The notes: a model not told the origin generated them from the letters alone. Counted from the first letter of the stretch, positions 42,933 through 51,817 are shown. The stretch is DNA of 64,000 bases from Lysinibacillus composti (GCF_016908465.1 NZ_JAFBDY010000004.1:1-64000), one strand, 5' to 3'. Made by a program: numbers and translations.

Positions 42933-44389
42933 TATCGAAGTTTGTCCGAGAACAGAAAAGATACAATCAAACTGAATTACAGGACATCTTTCAATGCTCG
43001 GAAGAAAAAACGGTAGATATTATTAAGCGTTTGAAAGAGTTTGGTGTTCTAAAGGCTGTTAAAGCTACGGATTCTCAAAAAAATATGTCAGACCTTTTGG
43101 AAGAGGATATTGAAGTTGCAGATGTAGAAATTGGTGAGAACGAATACCTTTATGTGTTTACTTTCGTTGGCGTAATAACCGTTTGGGGTTGTGTATTAAA
43201 ATGCTATCCTAAATATATCTTAACTAATAATGATCCCTTAACTGAGTTAAAAACAATAATAAAAGTTCTTGAAAAGTATAATGCCAAAGAGCAAATCATT
43301 CGTATGTATAATGATAACAGTGAAAGTAGTGCTTTCAACTTGCTTGCTGTTATGATTTTCTTGCTACATGACTACTACGAAAATGGTGCATATACGAATA
43401 CAAAGGATATAATTGAAACTAATGGTTCGGGTGAAATACTGTGGGACAAGACGATAAATGAGACCTTTACTTATCTCAGTAATAATCGACCATATTACAT
43501 AGAACTGTTTACACAAAAACGTATAAATGATGATTTTGATTACTTTAAAAGACTCCATGAATCTATTATAAGTATTTGCTCTAGGGAACTAAAAGATGCA
43601 GATTTATTGGATTTGTTTGATATACTGCCGGTTGAAGTGTCCGATGAAGAACTTGATGACTTTGGAGAAAAAGACTATATACTTTACCGCATACAAAATG
43701 AATTGAATTTGCAGTTTAATACAAGAAAGCAGTTATTACTAAAGACGTTATACGCCTATGTTGCACATAGTAGTACACTTGCAGAAATTGATTGTTTCAC
43801 TATGTTTGGTACAAACAGTTTTAATTTAGTATGGGAAAAGGTGTGTGCGGAAGTACTGGACAATCAATTACAGACTCCACTAGGTTCACTGCCTATTTCG
43901 TTATCTGACGGATATAATCCTTATGACCTGCTCATTTCATTAATAGAAAAGCCAAAGTGGAATGGTTATAAGCAAGATGGTTCTGAATTTCAAAAGGCCG
44001 CTAGGGAAACCCTCGTCCCAGACCTTGTGTCAATCCATAAGATGAATAACTCACATCAGTTCATTATATTTGATGCTAAGTATTATAATATTCAACTTGA
44101 GCATGGAAAAGAACTACGGGGACAACCTGGAATTGGTGATATTACAAAGCAGTACCTATATCAGTTGGCATATAAAAATTTTGTTAATGATCATGGAATT
44201 CAAGATGTTAAAAATTGCTTTTTGATGCCAACCGAACAACATAGCATTATTAATAAGGGATACGTCAATATAGAAATGTTAGATGCTCTCGGGTTACAGA
44301 ATATACAAATAAGACAGTTGCCCGCAGAATTGATATACTCGCACTATTTAGCAAATGAAAAAATGGATATAGGCTTACTTCATTTATAA
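42929..44389 (+). CDS. mcrC: McrC-like nuclease subunit
   Basis: 486 aa. The C-terminal PD-(D/E)xK nuclease core is visible: LVPDLVSIHKMNNSHQFIIF followed by DAKYY (near residues 362-384). The N-terminal region (1-130), with VREQKRYNQTELQDIFQCSE, may be a winged helix; the middle (about 190-330) is helical as in McrC. Its start overlaps mcrB by 4 bp. It needs McrB for GTP-driven cutting in the known systems. The next gene begins 5-17 bp later, so all are one transcript. Confidence 0.88.
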   Translation: MISKFVREQKRYNQTELQDIFQCSEEKTVDIIKRLKEFGVLKAVKATDSQKNMSDLLEEDIEVADVEIGENEYLYVFTFVGVITVWGCVLKCYPKYILTNNDPLTELKTIIKVLEKYNAKEQIIRMYNDNSESSAFNLLAVMIFLLHDYYENGAYTNTKDIIETNGSGEILWDKTINETFTYLSNNRPYYIELFTQKRINDDFDYFKRLHESIISICSRELKDADLLDLFDILPVEVSDEELDDFGEKDYILYRIQNELNLQFNTRKQLLLKTLYAYVAHSSTLAEIDCFTMFGTNSFNLVWEKVCAEVLDNQLQTPLGSLPISLSDGYNPYDLLISLIEKPKWNGYKQDGSEFQKAARETLVPDLVSIHKMNNSHQFIIFDAKYYNIQLEHGKELRGQPGIGDITKQYLYQLAYKNFVNDHGIQDVKNCFLMPTEQHSIINKGYVNIEMLDALGLQNIQIRQLPAELIYSHYLANEKMDIGLLHL

Positions 44390-44406
44390 AGGGGATGTGG
44401 GGGAGT

Positions 44407-46275
44407 ATGGCAGGTAATCGTTCATTTAAAGAATATGTGGCAGAAAGATTCTATAATAAAATGTTTGCTGCCATACAGGATTTCACCGAAGAAAACTACG
44501 ATGGCTTAGACTTACGGCTATACAGAGTTCAAAACATCGGCGGCATTGAGTTATCAGATATAGAAGTAAAGTTCGTATCTGTTAATGACTTACCGGACAT
44601 GAAAATAGAATTTGATGTTGCTGTTGAAGCTGAATTCGAAGTCCGTGAATCAAATCATCGTTATGATGAATCAGAAAATTGTCGGCAATGGTTTATGCTG
44701 GAATGCTCAGGAGATTTAGATTGCAATTTGGATGATTTTTCAATCTCTAGTATAACTGAGTATACTAGCAAAAATAAGCAGCCGAAACCTATGTCAGACT
44801 CCCTTGTCCCTATCATTCATAAGGAACAACTAGAATCTGTTGCCACAGACTTCCTTAGAAGACATTATCCTGAAGCATTAAAAAACCCAATGGCAGTTGA
44901 GCCACAGGTGTTGGCAGAAAAAATGGGTCTTACAGTAGAAATGAGAGAGATTACAAAGGATTTCACTGTTTTTGGGCAGATATACTTTCACGACTGTGAT
45001 GCAGAGTTTTATGATGAAGATAGCGATGAAATGGTACAGACCCGTGTGAGTGGCCGTACAATAATCGTGGACCCTAAAGCTTACTTCCTTCGTAATCTGG
45101 GATCAGTCAATAATACTATTGTGCATGAGTGTGTTCATTGGGACCAACATAGAAAAGCATTTGAATTGGAGCGGTTATATAATAGTAGTGCCACACGAAT
45201 CAAGTGTCAGGTAGTTGGGGGTATAAAAGACAATACCAGAGATGCAACTGACTGGATGGAATGGCAGGCGAATGCCCTCGCTCCAAAGATACAAATGCCA
45301 CTTGCCATGTTTAAAACCCAAGCGTTCAAATTTATTAAGCAATTCAGTTCAGAACTGGGAACATCTGAACTTATAGATGTAATGGAGCCAGTTATTGACG
45401 CCTTAGCAACGTTCTTCAGCGTATCTCGGGCAGCAGCTAAAATCCGAATGATTGATGCTGGATATGAGGAAGCAATCGGAACTTTTACTTATATAGATGG
45501 TCGCTACGTCAAGCCGCATAGATTTAAGAAGGGTGCGCTTGAAAGAAATCAGACCTTTTCTATAGGTGCAGAGGATGCTGCTATCCAAAGCATAACCAAT
45601 CCAGAAATGTCCGCTTTAGTTAGGGATGGAAGTTATATATATGTGGATTCCCACTTTGTGCTAAATCATCCGAAATATTTAACACAGGATATATTCGGAC
45701 AAACGGTACTTACAGACTACGCACGAACCCATATGGAAGAGTGCTGCTTGGTTTTCGAGTTATCAGTCAAATCTGGGTGTAGGGAAAGATACTATACTGA
45801 ATGTTTCCTCAACCGTGATAAGACATCAAATATAGATTTTGATATAAAGTATTGTAATGGTTTTGAGTATGCGGCTCCAGAAAAGAAGGCCCAATTACTA
45901 GCCGAAACAATAGCGGAAGAAATGCGAATCTATAATGAATTGCCAAATAGCTATACCAGCTCTCTCAAAATAGTACGTGAGTGGAAAAAAATAACTTATA
46001 AAGAATTAGCAGAAAAAATATTGGTCAACGAGCGTACCATAAGACGAATCGTTAATGGTGAGGAACCGGGATCTATTAATTCCATAGTATTGATTTGCCT
46101 TGGACTTCATCTACCGCCAAATATTAGCAGTCATATAATTCGTAACTCACCATTTTCATTGAACTTCAATAACAATAGTCATATTTGGTATAACTTTGCA
46201 TTGACTCACCTATATGCAAAATCGATGGATGAGATTAGAACGTTTTTACAGGAACATGGCGCAGAGCCATTATAA
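44407..46275 (+). CDS. ImmA/IrrE-type metalloprotease with C-terminal HTH, in the restriction operon
   Basis: 622 aa, far larger than a typical ImmA. Residues 1-140 form a domain I do not recognise, with many acidic residues and alternating strands. About 145-330 is an ImmA/IrrE-like peptidase: zinc motif HECVHWDQH (near 240) and the downstream glutamate region WMEWQANALAPKI. A further 190-residue part follows. A Cro/C1-type HTH stands near 515-555 (VREWKKITYKELAEKILVNE and TIRRIVNGEEPG). It sits in the same operon 17 bp after mcrC. ATG 44407 gives MAGNRSFKEYV; ATG 44395 is an alternative, neither with ideal spacing. In phages and stress systems, such proteases cut HTH repressors. Target here unknown. 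Confidence 0.75.
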   Translation: MAGNRSFKEYVAERFYNKMFAAIQDFTEENYDGLDLRLYRVQNIGGIELSDIEVKFVSVNDLPDMKIEFDVAVEAEFEVRESNHRYDESENCRQWFMLECSGDLDCNLDDFSISSITEYTSKNKQPKPMSDSLVPIIHKEQLESVATDFLRRHYPEALKNPMAVEPQVLAEKMGLTVEMREITKDFTVFGQIYFHDCDAEFYDEDSDEMVQTRVSGRTIIVDPKAYFLRNLGSVNNTIVHECVHWDQHRKAFELERLYNSSATRIKCQVVGGIKDNTRDATDWMEWQANALAPKIQMPLAMFKTQAFKFIKQFSSELGTSELIDVMEPVIDALATFFSVSRAAAKIRMIDAGYEEAIGTFTYIDGRYVKPHRFKKGALERNQTFSIGAEDAAIQSITNPEMSALVRDGSYIYVDSHFVLNHPKYLTQDIFGQTVLTDYARTHMEECCLVFELSVKSGCRERYYTECFLNRDKTSNIDFDIKYCNGFEYAAPEKKAQLLAETIAEEMRIYNELPNSYTSSLKIVREWKKITYKELAEKILVNERTIRRIVNGEEPGSINSIVLICLGLHLPPNISSHIIRNSPFSLNFNNNSHIWYNFALTHLYAKSMDEIRTFLQEHGAEPL

Positions 46276-46292
46276 AATTCAATAATTTTTTT

Positions 46293-46323
46293 GAAAAAGC
46301 GGACACAGGATGTCCGCTTTTTA
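46293..46323 (+). terminator. terminator of the restriction operon
   Basis: AAAAGCGGACA and TGTCCGCTTTT form a perfect stem with a 5-base loop, then TTAG. It follows the protease gene by about 20 bp. Confidence 0.85.
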
Positions 46324-46336
46324 GTTATTAACTAAG

Positions 46337-46385
46337 TAAGCCATACATGAATCCTTTTAAGGGTTTGTGTATGGCTTTTTTTATT
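46337..46385 (+). terminator. second terminator, border of island and phage module
   Basis: AAGCCATACA pairs with TGTATGGCTT, with additional pairing inside (CCTTTTAAGGG), followed by TTTTTTATT. Two strong terminators in a row insulate the restriction island from the phage early module. The next 46386-46570 has no supported gene. Confidence 0.8.
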
Positions 46386-46575
46386 GTTGTTTTTAGGTGT
46401 TTTTGTTGGGAAAAGCGTCATTTTGAGCCTGAAATTAACGGGCATGAGGTGTCCGCCAAGGCTGTCCAATTCTCACCTACAATAATGATAGATGAAGGAA
46501 AGGTCCTTCGTAGTTAGCAAGAATTAGACCATTCATCGTCTACAAAAAAATATCAAATGCCTGATTTGCAATAAG

Positions 46576-46747
46576 GGCAAAGGATACATATTGCTACGTT
46601 TCATTCCGTTTAGGATTGTTATGCGTTGCAATAGAAGTACCTTACCTTGTTGCGCTCATTTTCAGGACAAAGGGTCTGTGTACTTCGAGGCACAGACCTA
46701 TTTTTGTATCCTTTGCCGCCAATGCAGTCCGGCGGAAAGGATGCAAA
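46576..46747 (+). promoter_or_regulatory. bistable leader RNA over the ribosome site of the sigma-like gene
   Basis: GGCAAAGGATACA (46576-46588) is perfectly complementary to TGTATCCTTTGCC (46705-46717). The latter also pairs with the Shine-Dalgarno side: ATCCTTT-G-CCGCC (46708-46720) with GGCGG-AAAGGAT (46731-46742), a 12-bp stem with one bulged G. The two pairings exclude each other. The second masks the AAAGGA ribosome site (start ATG 46748). In between lies a terminator-like hairpin GGTCTGTG/CACAGACC (46673-46698) followed by TATTTTTG. The build is that of a switch; the trigger is unknown. Confidence 0.55.
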
Positions 46748-46758
46748 ATGAAAATTAG
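46621..46758 (+). CDS. possible Cys-rich leader ORF overlapping the switch
   Basis: 45 aa. ATG 46621 has AGGA 5 bp upstream. The chain starts MRCNRSTLPCCAHF and later has CILCRQC, with six Cys in all. It ends 11 bases inside the next gene, so ribosomes translating it would run through the terminator-like hairpin and the masking stem. It may be a leader peptide that sets the RNA fold, or a chance reading frame. I do not recognise the protein. Confidence 0.35.
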   Translation: MRCNRSTLPCCAHFQDKGSVYFEAQTYFCILCRQCSPAERMQNEN

Positions 46759-47281
46759 AATTATGTACGACAACAAACCTACCTATTTGGAGGTACCAGA
46801 CGAAGACTGCACTGTAATGATTGATATGGACTATGAGGACAGGCTATCCTGTGCCGAAGATAATGAAACCGTGATTCGCCGTTCGCCACAGGAGATTATG
46901 GACGAGCGTTTTAACAAGCCCGACTACAATAACTGGCATAAATTTGACAGACATAGAGGGATGCCAAAAAAACCATTCCGTAAGGACGACGAATCCGAGG
47001 ATGCAACGGATCATATGGACTATCTCCCCGATAATACCCATGAAGTGGCACGAATTAAAAAGGAAGATTATGAATATTACTGTGAGATTATTCGTTCCAT
47101 TCTCAAGCCAAAACATTCAGAACCTTTTATTGCTGTATATCTTGATGGCATGACAATGACTGAGTATGCAGAGCGTGAAGGTGTCAGTAAAAGCGCCATT
47201 TCACACCGTTTAAATACAGCCAAGAAGAATTTAAAAAAAGTTTTTCCAGAATCCTCAACTTTCCCCTCTTGCCACGGCTAA
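46748..47281 (+). CDS. sigma-70-like protein of the phage early module
   Basis: 177 aa. The first half is unremarkable and acidic. The C-terminal 60 residues form a sigma region-4-like HTH: FIAVYLDGMTMTEYAEREGV then SKSAISHRLNTAKKNLKKVF. No region 2 is seen, so it is not a full sigma factor. Start ATG 46748 with AAAGGA 6 bp before; longer frames run back into the leader. Comparable proteins open early modules of related phages and integrative elements. It may act as an early regulator. Confidence 0.75.
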   Translation: MKIRIMYDNKPTYLEVPDEDCTVMIDMDYEDRLSCAEDNETVIRRSPQEIMDERFNKPDYNNWHKFDRHRGMPKKPFRKDDESEDATDHMDYLPDNTHEVARIKKEDYEYYCEIIRSILKPKHSEPFIAVYLDGMTMTEYAEREGVSKSAISHRLNTAKKNLKKVFPESSTFPSCHG

Positions 47282-47327
47282 TAGATAGAGGGCAGTACAT
47301 AAACGCTCTCGGAAAGAGGTGAAGAAC

Positions 47328-47546
47328 ATGAAACACAACTTGAAAATCAGTGTTTCAAAAACTCCACAGTCCGGCGGGATTGTAACTTGCCGTAATGTCA
47401 CCATAAGGGAGCGCTTCCTTCGTTTCTTACTTGGTGATAAGCAGAAGCTGACTATTCTTGTTCCGGGTGACACCGTACAGGAACTCGCCATCAGTGAGAT
47501 TAAGGAGGGGGGATTAAACCATGAGCAAAATCAAACTACTTCTTGA
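47328..47546 (+). CDS. hypothetical small phage protein
   Basis: 72 aa. Begins MKHNLKISVSKTPQSGGIVT with RNVTIRERFLRFLLGDKQKLTILVPGDTV. No known domain. AGAGGTG stands before ATG 47328. It overlaps the next gene by 26 bp. Its place before DUF2800 genes suggests an accessory role in replication; inference only. Confidence 0.7.
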   Translation: MKHNLKISVSKTPQSGGIVTCRNVTIRERFLRFLLGDKQKLTILVPGDTVQELAISEIKEGGLNHEQNQTTS

Positions 47547-47844
47547 TGTGGTTTCTGATATGCGCTCTTTGGCAGACAGCATACAAGCGGTTGCTGATGC
47601 AATGGCGGGTAGTGAGCCTGTCGAAGCAAAAGAACCGACCACAACTGTAAAAGAGCCAGAACCAAAGAAAAAGGAAATCACTCTAGAGGAAGTCAGAGCA
47701 AAACTCGCTGAGAAGAGTCAAGCTGGTCTTACTGACCAAGTGAGAGAAATCATCCAAAAATACGGTGGCTCTAAATTAAGCGAAGTTGACAAGAAACATT
47801 ATGCAGATATGTTGATAGATGCGGAGGTACTAGGTAATGAGTGA
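47521..47844 (+). CDS. phage protein upstream of DUF2800 (coiled-coil)
   Basis: 107 aa. An N-terminal helix (LLLDVVSDMRSLADSIQAVADAM) is followed by a Pro/Glu/Lys linker and a small C-terminal unit (EEVRAKLAEKSQAGLT, KYGGSKLSEVDKKHYADML). The C-terminal part looks like the short repeat found in ssDNA-binding or recombination accessory proteins of such phages. GGAGGGGG precedes the ATG. Overlaps the DUF2800 gene by 8 bp. Confidence 0.7.
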   Translation: MSKIKLLLDVVSDMRSLADSIQAVADAMAGSEPVEAKEPTTTVKEPEPKKKEITLEEVRAKLAEKSQAGLTDQVREIIQKYGGSKLSEVDKKHYADMLIDAEVLGNE

Positions 47845-48985
47845 TCACGCAGTACTTTCCGCATCGGGGTCCCATAGGTGGTTGAATTGCCTTCCATCTG
47901 CAAGATTGGAACTGGAGTTTGAAAATAGCGAATCCAATGCAGCCGCTGAAGGCACCGCCGCCCATGCTCTCTGTGAACATAAACTTAAAAAAGCACTTCA
48001 CATGAGAAGTAAGCGTCCTGTTTCATCTTATAACACCGATGAGATGGAAGAACACAGCGATGCCTATGTTGAATTTGTAATGGAGCAGTTTGAACTGGCG
48101 AAACAAAGCTGTACCGACCCGTTAATACTTATTGAACAACGTCTTGATTTTTCCTGCTATGTACCACAGGGGTTCGGAACTGGTGACTGCATCATCATTG
48201 GCGATAAAAAGCTTCATATTATCGATTTTAAGTACGGCATGGGTGTGTTAGTAGATGCAGTAGGAAACCCACAGATGAAATTATATGCCCTTGGAGCTTT
48301 GGAAATCTATGATAGCCTGTATGACATCGAGGAGGTTTCTATGACTGTCTTCCAGCCACGCAGGGAGAATGTCAGTACATGGACAATCTCGGTAAATGAA
48401 TTAAAAGACTGGGCAGAAAACGAACTGAGACCAAAGGCCAAAAAAGCCTATGAAGGTGAAGGTGACTATCTTCCAGGTGAATGGTGTACTTTCTGTCGAG
48501 CGGCTGTCAAATGCCGTGCAAGGGCAGAAGAAAAGCTGAAATTAGCGCAGATGGAATTTAAACTGCCACCCTTACTTACGGAATCTGAAATTGAGGAAGT
48601 TCTCTCTAAATTGTCCGACCTTACAAAGTGGGCCAATGAAATCATTGGTTATGCCACGGATGCTGCCGTTAATCACGGGAAAGAGTGGCACGGTTTTAAG
48701 GTAGTCGAGGGCAGGTCTGTCCGCAAATATAAGGACGAAGAAGCTGTGGCTGAAGCAGTCAAGGCAAACGGTTATAAGGATATTTACCGCCATAGTCTTA
48801 TTACCTTAACGGAAATGCAGAAGCTGATGGGTAAAAAGAAATTTGAAGAAATCCTCGGTGGTCTCATACATAAACCACCAGGTAAGCCAACGCTGGTTCC
48901 ACTTTCGGATAAGCGGCCTGCTATGAATATATCAAACGTAAAAAACGAATTTAATGAGATAACGGAGGATTTGGAATATGAATAA
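47837..48985 (+). CDS. DUF2800 protein, RecB-type nuclease
   Basis: 382 aa. DUF2800 belongs to the PD-(D/E)xK superfamily. AAAEGTAAHALCEHKL (near residues 35-50) carries the N-terminal His/Glu. GDCIIIGDKKLHIIDFKYG (near 113-131) carries the Asp and the Lys of the catalytic core. EWCTFCRAAVKCRAR (near 215-229) supplies three Cys of a likely Fe-S cluster as in AddB/Cas4-like nucleases. It pairs with DUF2815 (8-bp overlap) in many Firmicutes phages. Probably an exonuclease of a recombination or replication unit. Confidence 0.85.
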   Translation: MSDHAVLSASGSHRWLNCLPSARLELEFENSESNAAAEGTAAHALCEHKLKKALHMRSKRPVSSYNTDEMEEHSDAYVEFVMEQFELAKQSCTDPLILIEQRLDFSCYVPQGFGTGDCIIIGDKKLHIIDFKYGMGVLVDAVGNPQMKLYALGALEIYDSLYDIEEVSMTVFQPRRENVSTWTISVNELKDWAENELRPKAKKAYEGEGDYLPGEWCTFCRAAVKCRARAEEKLKLAQMEFKLPPLLTESEIEEVLSKLSDLTKWANEIIGYATDAAVNHGKEWHGFKVVEGRSVRKYKDEEAVAEAVKANGYKDIYRHSLITLTEMQKLMGKKKFEEILGGLIHKPPGKPTLVPLSDKRPAMNISNVKNEFNEITEDLEYE

Positions 48986-49526
48986 TCAAAACAGAACGAA
49001 GGTTGTTACAAGCGTCAACACACGTCTTAGCTACTTTCACGGCTGGGAGCCGGTATCCATCAATGGCGGAGCGGAAAAGTACAGCGTATCCGTATTGATT
49101 CCCAAAACAGATAAGGAAACCATCAATGCTATCAATGCAGCCGTAGATGCAGCCATTGAAGAGGGCATTGCAAAGTTTGGCGGTAAAAAGCCGAATAAGG
49201 CTGCTATCAAACTGCCACTTCGAGATGGTGACGTAGAACGTGATGATGAGGCTTACAAAGGGCATTACTTTATAAATGCCAACAGCAAGACTCCACCCCA
49301 AATAGTAGATAAAGCAGTCAGACCTATCTTGGATCGCAACGAGGTTTACAGTGGTTGTTATGCAAGAGTATCCCTGAATTTCTATGCTTTTAACTCTAAT
49401 GGTAATAAGGGTGTAGCGTGTGGTCTTGGCAACATCCAGAAGATAAGAGATGGAGAGCCTTTAGGCGGAAGAACAAATGCAGCTGATGACTTCACAACTA
49501 TTGAAGATGATGATTTTCTAGCATAA
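48978..49526 (+). CDS. DUF2815 protein, likely ssDNA-binding
   Basis: 182 aa. Family DUF2815 seen between the DUF2800 nuclease and a family A polymerase in Firmicutes phages. Segments: KVVTSVNTRLSYFHGWEP, the KYSVSVLIPKTDKETI strand and CYARVSLNFYAFNSNGNKGV. The acidic C-terminal end (FTTIEDDDFLA) is like that of ssDNA-binding proteins, which use it to dock partners. So a ssDNA-binding role is likely but inferred. Confidence 0.82.
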   Translation: MNNQNRTKVVTSVNTRLSYFHGWEPVSINGGAEKYSVSVLIPKTDKETINAINAAVDAAIEEGIAKFGGKKPNKAAIKLPLRDGDVERDDEAYKGHYFINANSKTPPQIVDKAVRPILDRNEVYSGCYARVSLNFYAFNSNGNKGVACGLGNIQKIRDGEPLGGRTNAADDFTTIEDDDFLA

Positions 49527-49598
49527 AGAATAAATACAAACGAGGTGGTGGAGGTTGTTCTTCTGCCACCTCGTTTGCATTGGAAGGGGCGGTAATAC

Positions 49599-51533
49599 AT
49601 GAATTCTATTTCTATTGATATTGAAACATTTAGTAGTGCCAATCTTCAAAAGTCTGGAGTTTACCGTTATGCCGAGAGTGATGATTTTGAAATTCTACTA
49701 TTTGGCTATTCGGTAGATTCTGGTGAAGTACAAGTTGTTGATCTTGCCTGCGGAGAGGAAATCCCAGCTGAAATTATAAACGCACTTATGGATGATTCCG
49801 TTACCAAGTGGGCTTTCAACGCAATGTTTGAGCGTGTGTGTCTATCAAAATGGCTTAACCTTAAAGAATATCTTGACCCCGCATCCTGGAAATGTTCCAT
49901 GATATGGTCGGCATATATGGGATTACCTCTTTCTTTGGAGGGAGTCGGGGCGGTTCTAGGTTTGGAGAAACAAAAGCTAACTGAGGGTAAGGACCTTATT
50001 AAATATTTCTGTTCACCTTGCTCCCCTACAAAATCTAATAGTGGTCGAGTTCGTAATTTGCCAGAACACGACATTGATAAATGGGAGCGGTTTAAAGCAT
50101 ATAACCTTCGTGATGTGGAAGCCGAGATGTCAATACAACAAAGGTTATCCAAGTTTCTGGTGCCGGAAAATATCTGGAAGGAATATCATCTCGACCAAGA
50201 AATCAATGATCGTGGCATTGCCATTGACATGGCTTTCGTAAAACAGGCTGTTGTGATGGATGAACATTCCCGTGAAAAGCTAATGGCTACAATGCAAGAA
50301 ATAACCAATTTAGAGAATCCAAACTCTGTACAACAAATGAAAGACTGGCTTGCTAACAATGGGCTAGAAACAGATACACTTGGTAAAAAAGCGGTTGCTG
50401 AGATGTTAAAGACAGCACCTGAACCACTAGGCACTGTTTTGGAACTTCGGCAACAACTTGCAAAATCATCGGTGAAAAAATACACAGCAATGGAGAATGC
50501 GGTATGTAGTGACGGTCGTGCAAGAGGAATGTTTCAGTTTTACGGAGCCAACAGAACCGGCAGATTCTCTGGCAGGCTAATTCAGTTACAAAATCTACCC
50601 CAAAACCATATGCCCGATTTGGAACAGGCTCGTGCTTTTGTTCGAAGCGGAAACTTTGATGCTCTTACTTTACTCTATGATTCAATCCCAGAGGTACTGT
50701 CGGAACTTATCCGTACTGCTTTTATACCGCGAGAAGGTATGAAGTTCATTGTGGCAGATTTTTCAGCGATTGAGGCTCGCGTCATTGCTTGGCTTGCAAG
50801 TGAAAAATGGAGAATAGATGTATTCCAAAACGGCGGTGACATCTACTGTGCCAGTGCCTCTCAGATGTTTAATGTACCTGTTGAAAAGCATGGTGTGAAC
50901 GGTCACCTTCGTCAGAAAGGGAAAATAGCCGAACTTGCCCTCGGTTATGGTGGATCTGTTGGAGCATTAAAATCAATGGGTGCTTTGGAGATGGGAATTG
51001 AAGAAGAGGAACTTCAGCCCCTTGTAACGGCTTGGAGACAATCCAATCCCAATATCACAAAACTTTGGTGGGATGTTGACCGTGCAGTAAAAACTTGTGT
51101 TAAGCAAAAAACTCCTACAGAGACACACGGCATTAAATTTATATATCAAAGTGGAATGCTCTTTATTGTCCTCCCCTCTGGTAGACGGCTTGCCTATGTG
51201 AAACCTCGTATGGGAGAGAATATGTTTGGCGGTGAGTCAGTTACTTATGAAGGTGTCGGTGGAACGAAGAAATGGGAAAGAATCGAAAGCTACGGTCCCA
51301 AATTTGTAGAGAATATTGTTCAAGCAATCAGTCGTGACATCTTGTGTCATGCCATGCAGACATTAAAGAATTGTTCCATTGTGGCTCATGTACACGATGA
51401 AATTATCATCGAGGCAGATATGGGGACGTCACTTTCCGCTATCTGTGAACAGATGGCTAAGATGCCAACATGGGCAAATGGCCTGTTGCTTAGTGCTGAT
51501 GGTTATGAGTGTCAGTTTTATCAAAAAGATTAA
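49599..51533 (+). CDS. phage family A DNA polymerase
   Basis: 644 aa. The N-terminal 3'-5' exonuclease starts with SIDIETFSSANL (Exo I Asp-Glu). Polymerase motif A is FIVADFSAIEARVIAWLA (near 385), motif B KGKIAELALGYGGSVGALK (near 440) and motif C VAHVHDEIII (near 597). There is no 5'-nuclease domain, as is usual for phage enzymes. It follows DUF2815 by about 70 bp. It replicates the element's DNA together with the VapE, SNF2 and VRR-NUC proteins downstream. Confidence 0.93.
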   Translation: MNSISIDIETFSSANLQKSGVYRYAESDDFEILLFGYSVDSGEVQVVDLACGEEIPAEIINALMDDSVTKWAFNAMFERVCLSKWLNLKEYLDPASWKCSMIWSAYMGLPLSLEGVGAVLGLEKQKLTEGKDLIKYFCSPCSPTKSNSGRVRNLPEHDIDKWERFKAYNLRDVEAEMSIQQRLSKFLVPENIWKEYHLDQEINDRGIAIDMAFVKQAVVMDEHSREKLMATMQEITNLENPNSVQQMKDWLANNGLETDTLGKKAVAEMLKTAPEPLGTVLELRQQLAKSSVKKYTAMENAVCSDGRARGMFQFYGANRTGRFSGRLIQLQNLPQNHMPDLEQARAFVRSGNFDALTLLYDSIPEVLSELIRTAFIPREGMKFIVADFSAIEARVIAWLASEKWRIDVFQNGGDIYCASASQMFNVPVEKHGVNGHLRQKGKIAELALGYGGSVGALKSMGALEMGIEEEELQPLVTAWRQSNPNITKLWWDVDRAVKTCVKQKTPTETHGIKFIYQSGMLFIVLPSGRRLAYVKPRMGENMFGGESVTYEGVGGTKKWERIESYGPKFVENIVQAISRDILCHAMQTLKNCSIVAHVHDEIIIEADMGTSLSAICEQMAKMPTWANGLLLSADGYECQFYQKD

Positions 51534-51597
51534 ATTAATTGGTAATCGGATAATCGTGTGGGAGGAGGTTAAAAGACCTTCAATTTTTAAATAATGA

Positions 51598-51647
51598 AAA
51601 CAGGATAGCACTTATTTTATGACCGGTACGTGCTATCTTGTTTGTTT
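51598..51647 (+). terminator. terminator after the phage polymerase
   Basis: ACAGGATAGCAC and GTGCTATCTTGT form a 12-bp stem (one G-U) with an 18-base loop, followed by TTGTTTAA. It separates the polymerase from the TetR cargo. Confidence 0.7.
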
Positions 51648-51817
51648 AATAAACGCTCCATTTTTGTGGAATAAAGGGTTAAAATTCGAATCTTGAAGAA
51701 ATATAGTGAAAGAACCGATTTTGACTCCTCTCTCTATAAAGTTAATAATAAATCAAGGGGTAAGACTAAATCTATTAAAAACACATGGGACAATAATTGA
51801 TACATCGACCGATTAGC

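Noticed and set aside
46616-46747. N-terminal extension of the sigma-like protein
   Set aside because: The frame lacks a proper start, overlaps the RNA switch, and a good ribosome site precedes ATG 46748.
46748-47281. Full sigma factor
   Set aside because: Only a region 4-like HTH is present; region 2 residues for core binding and -10 recognition are missing.
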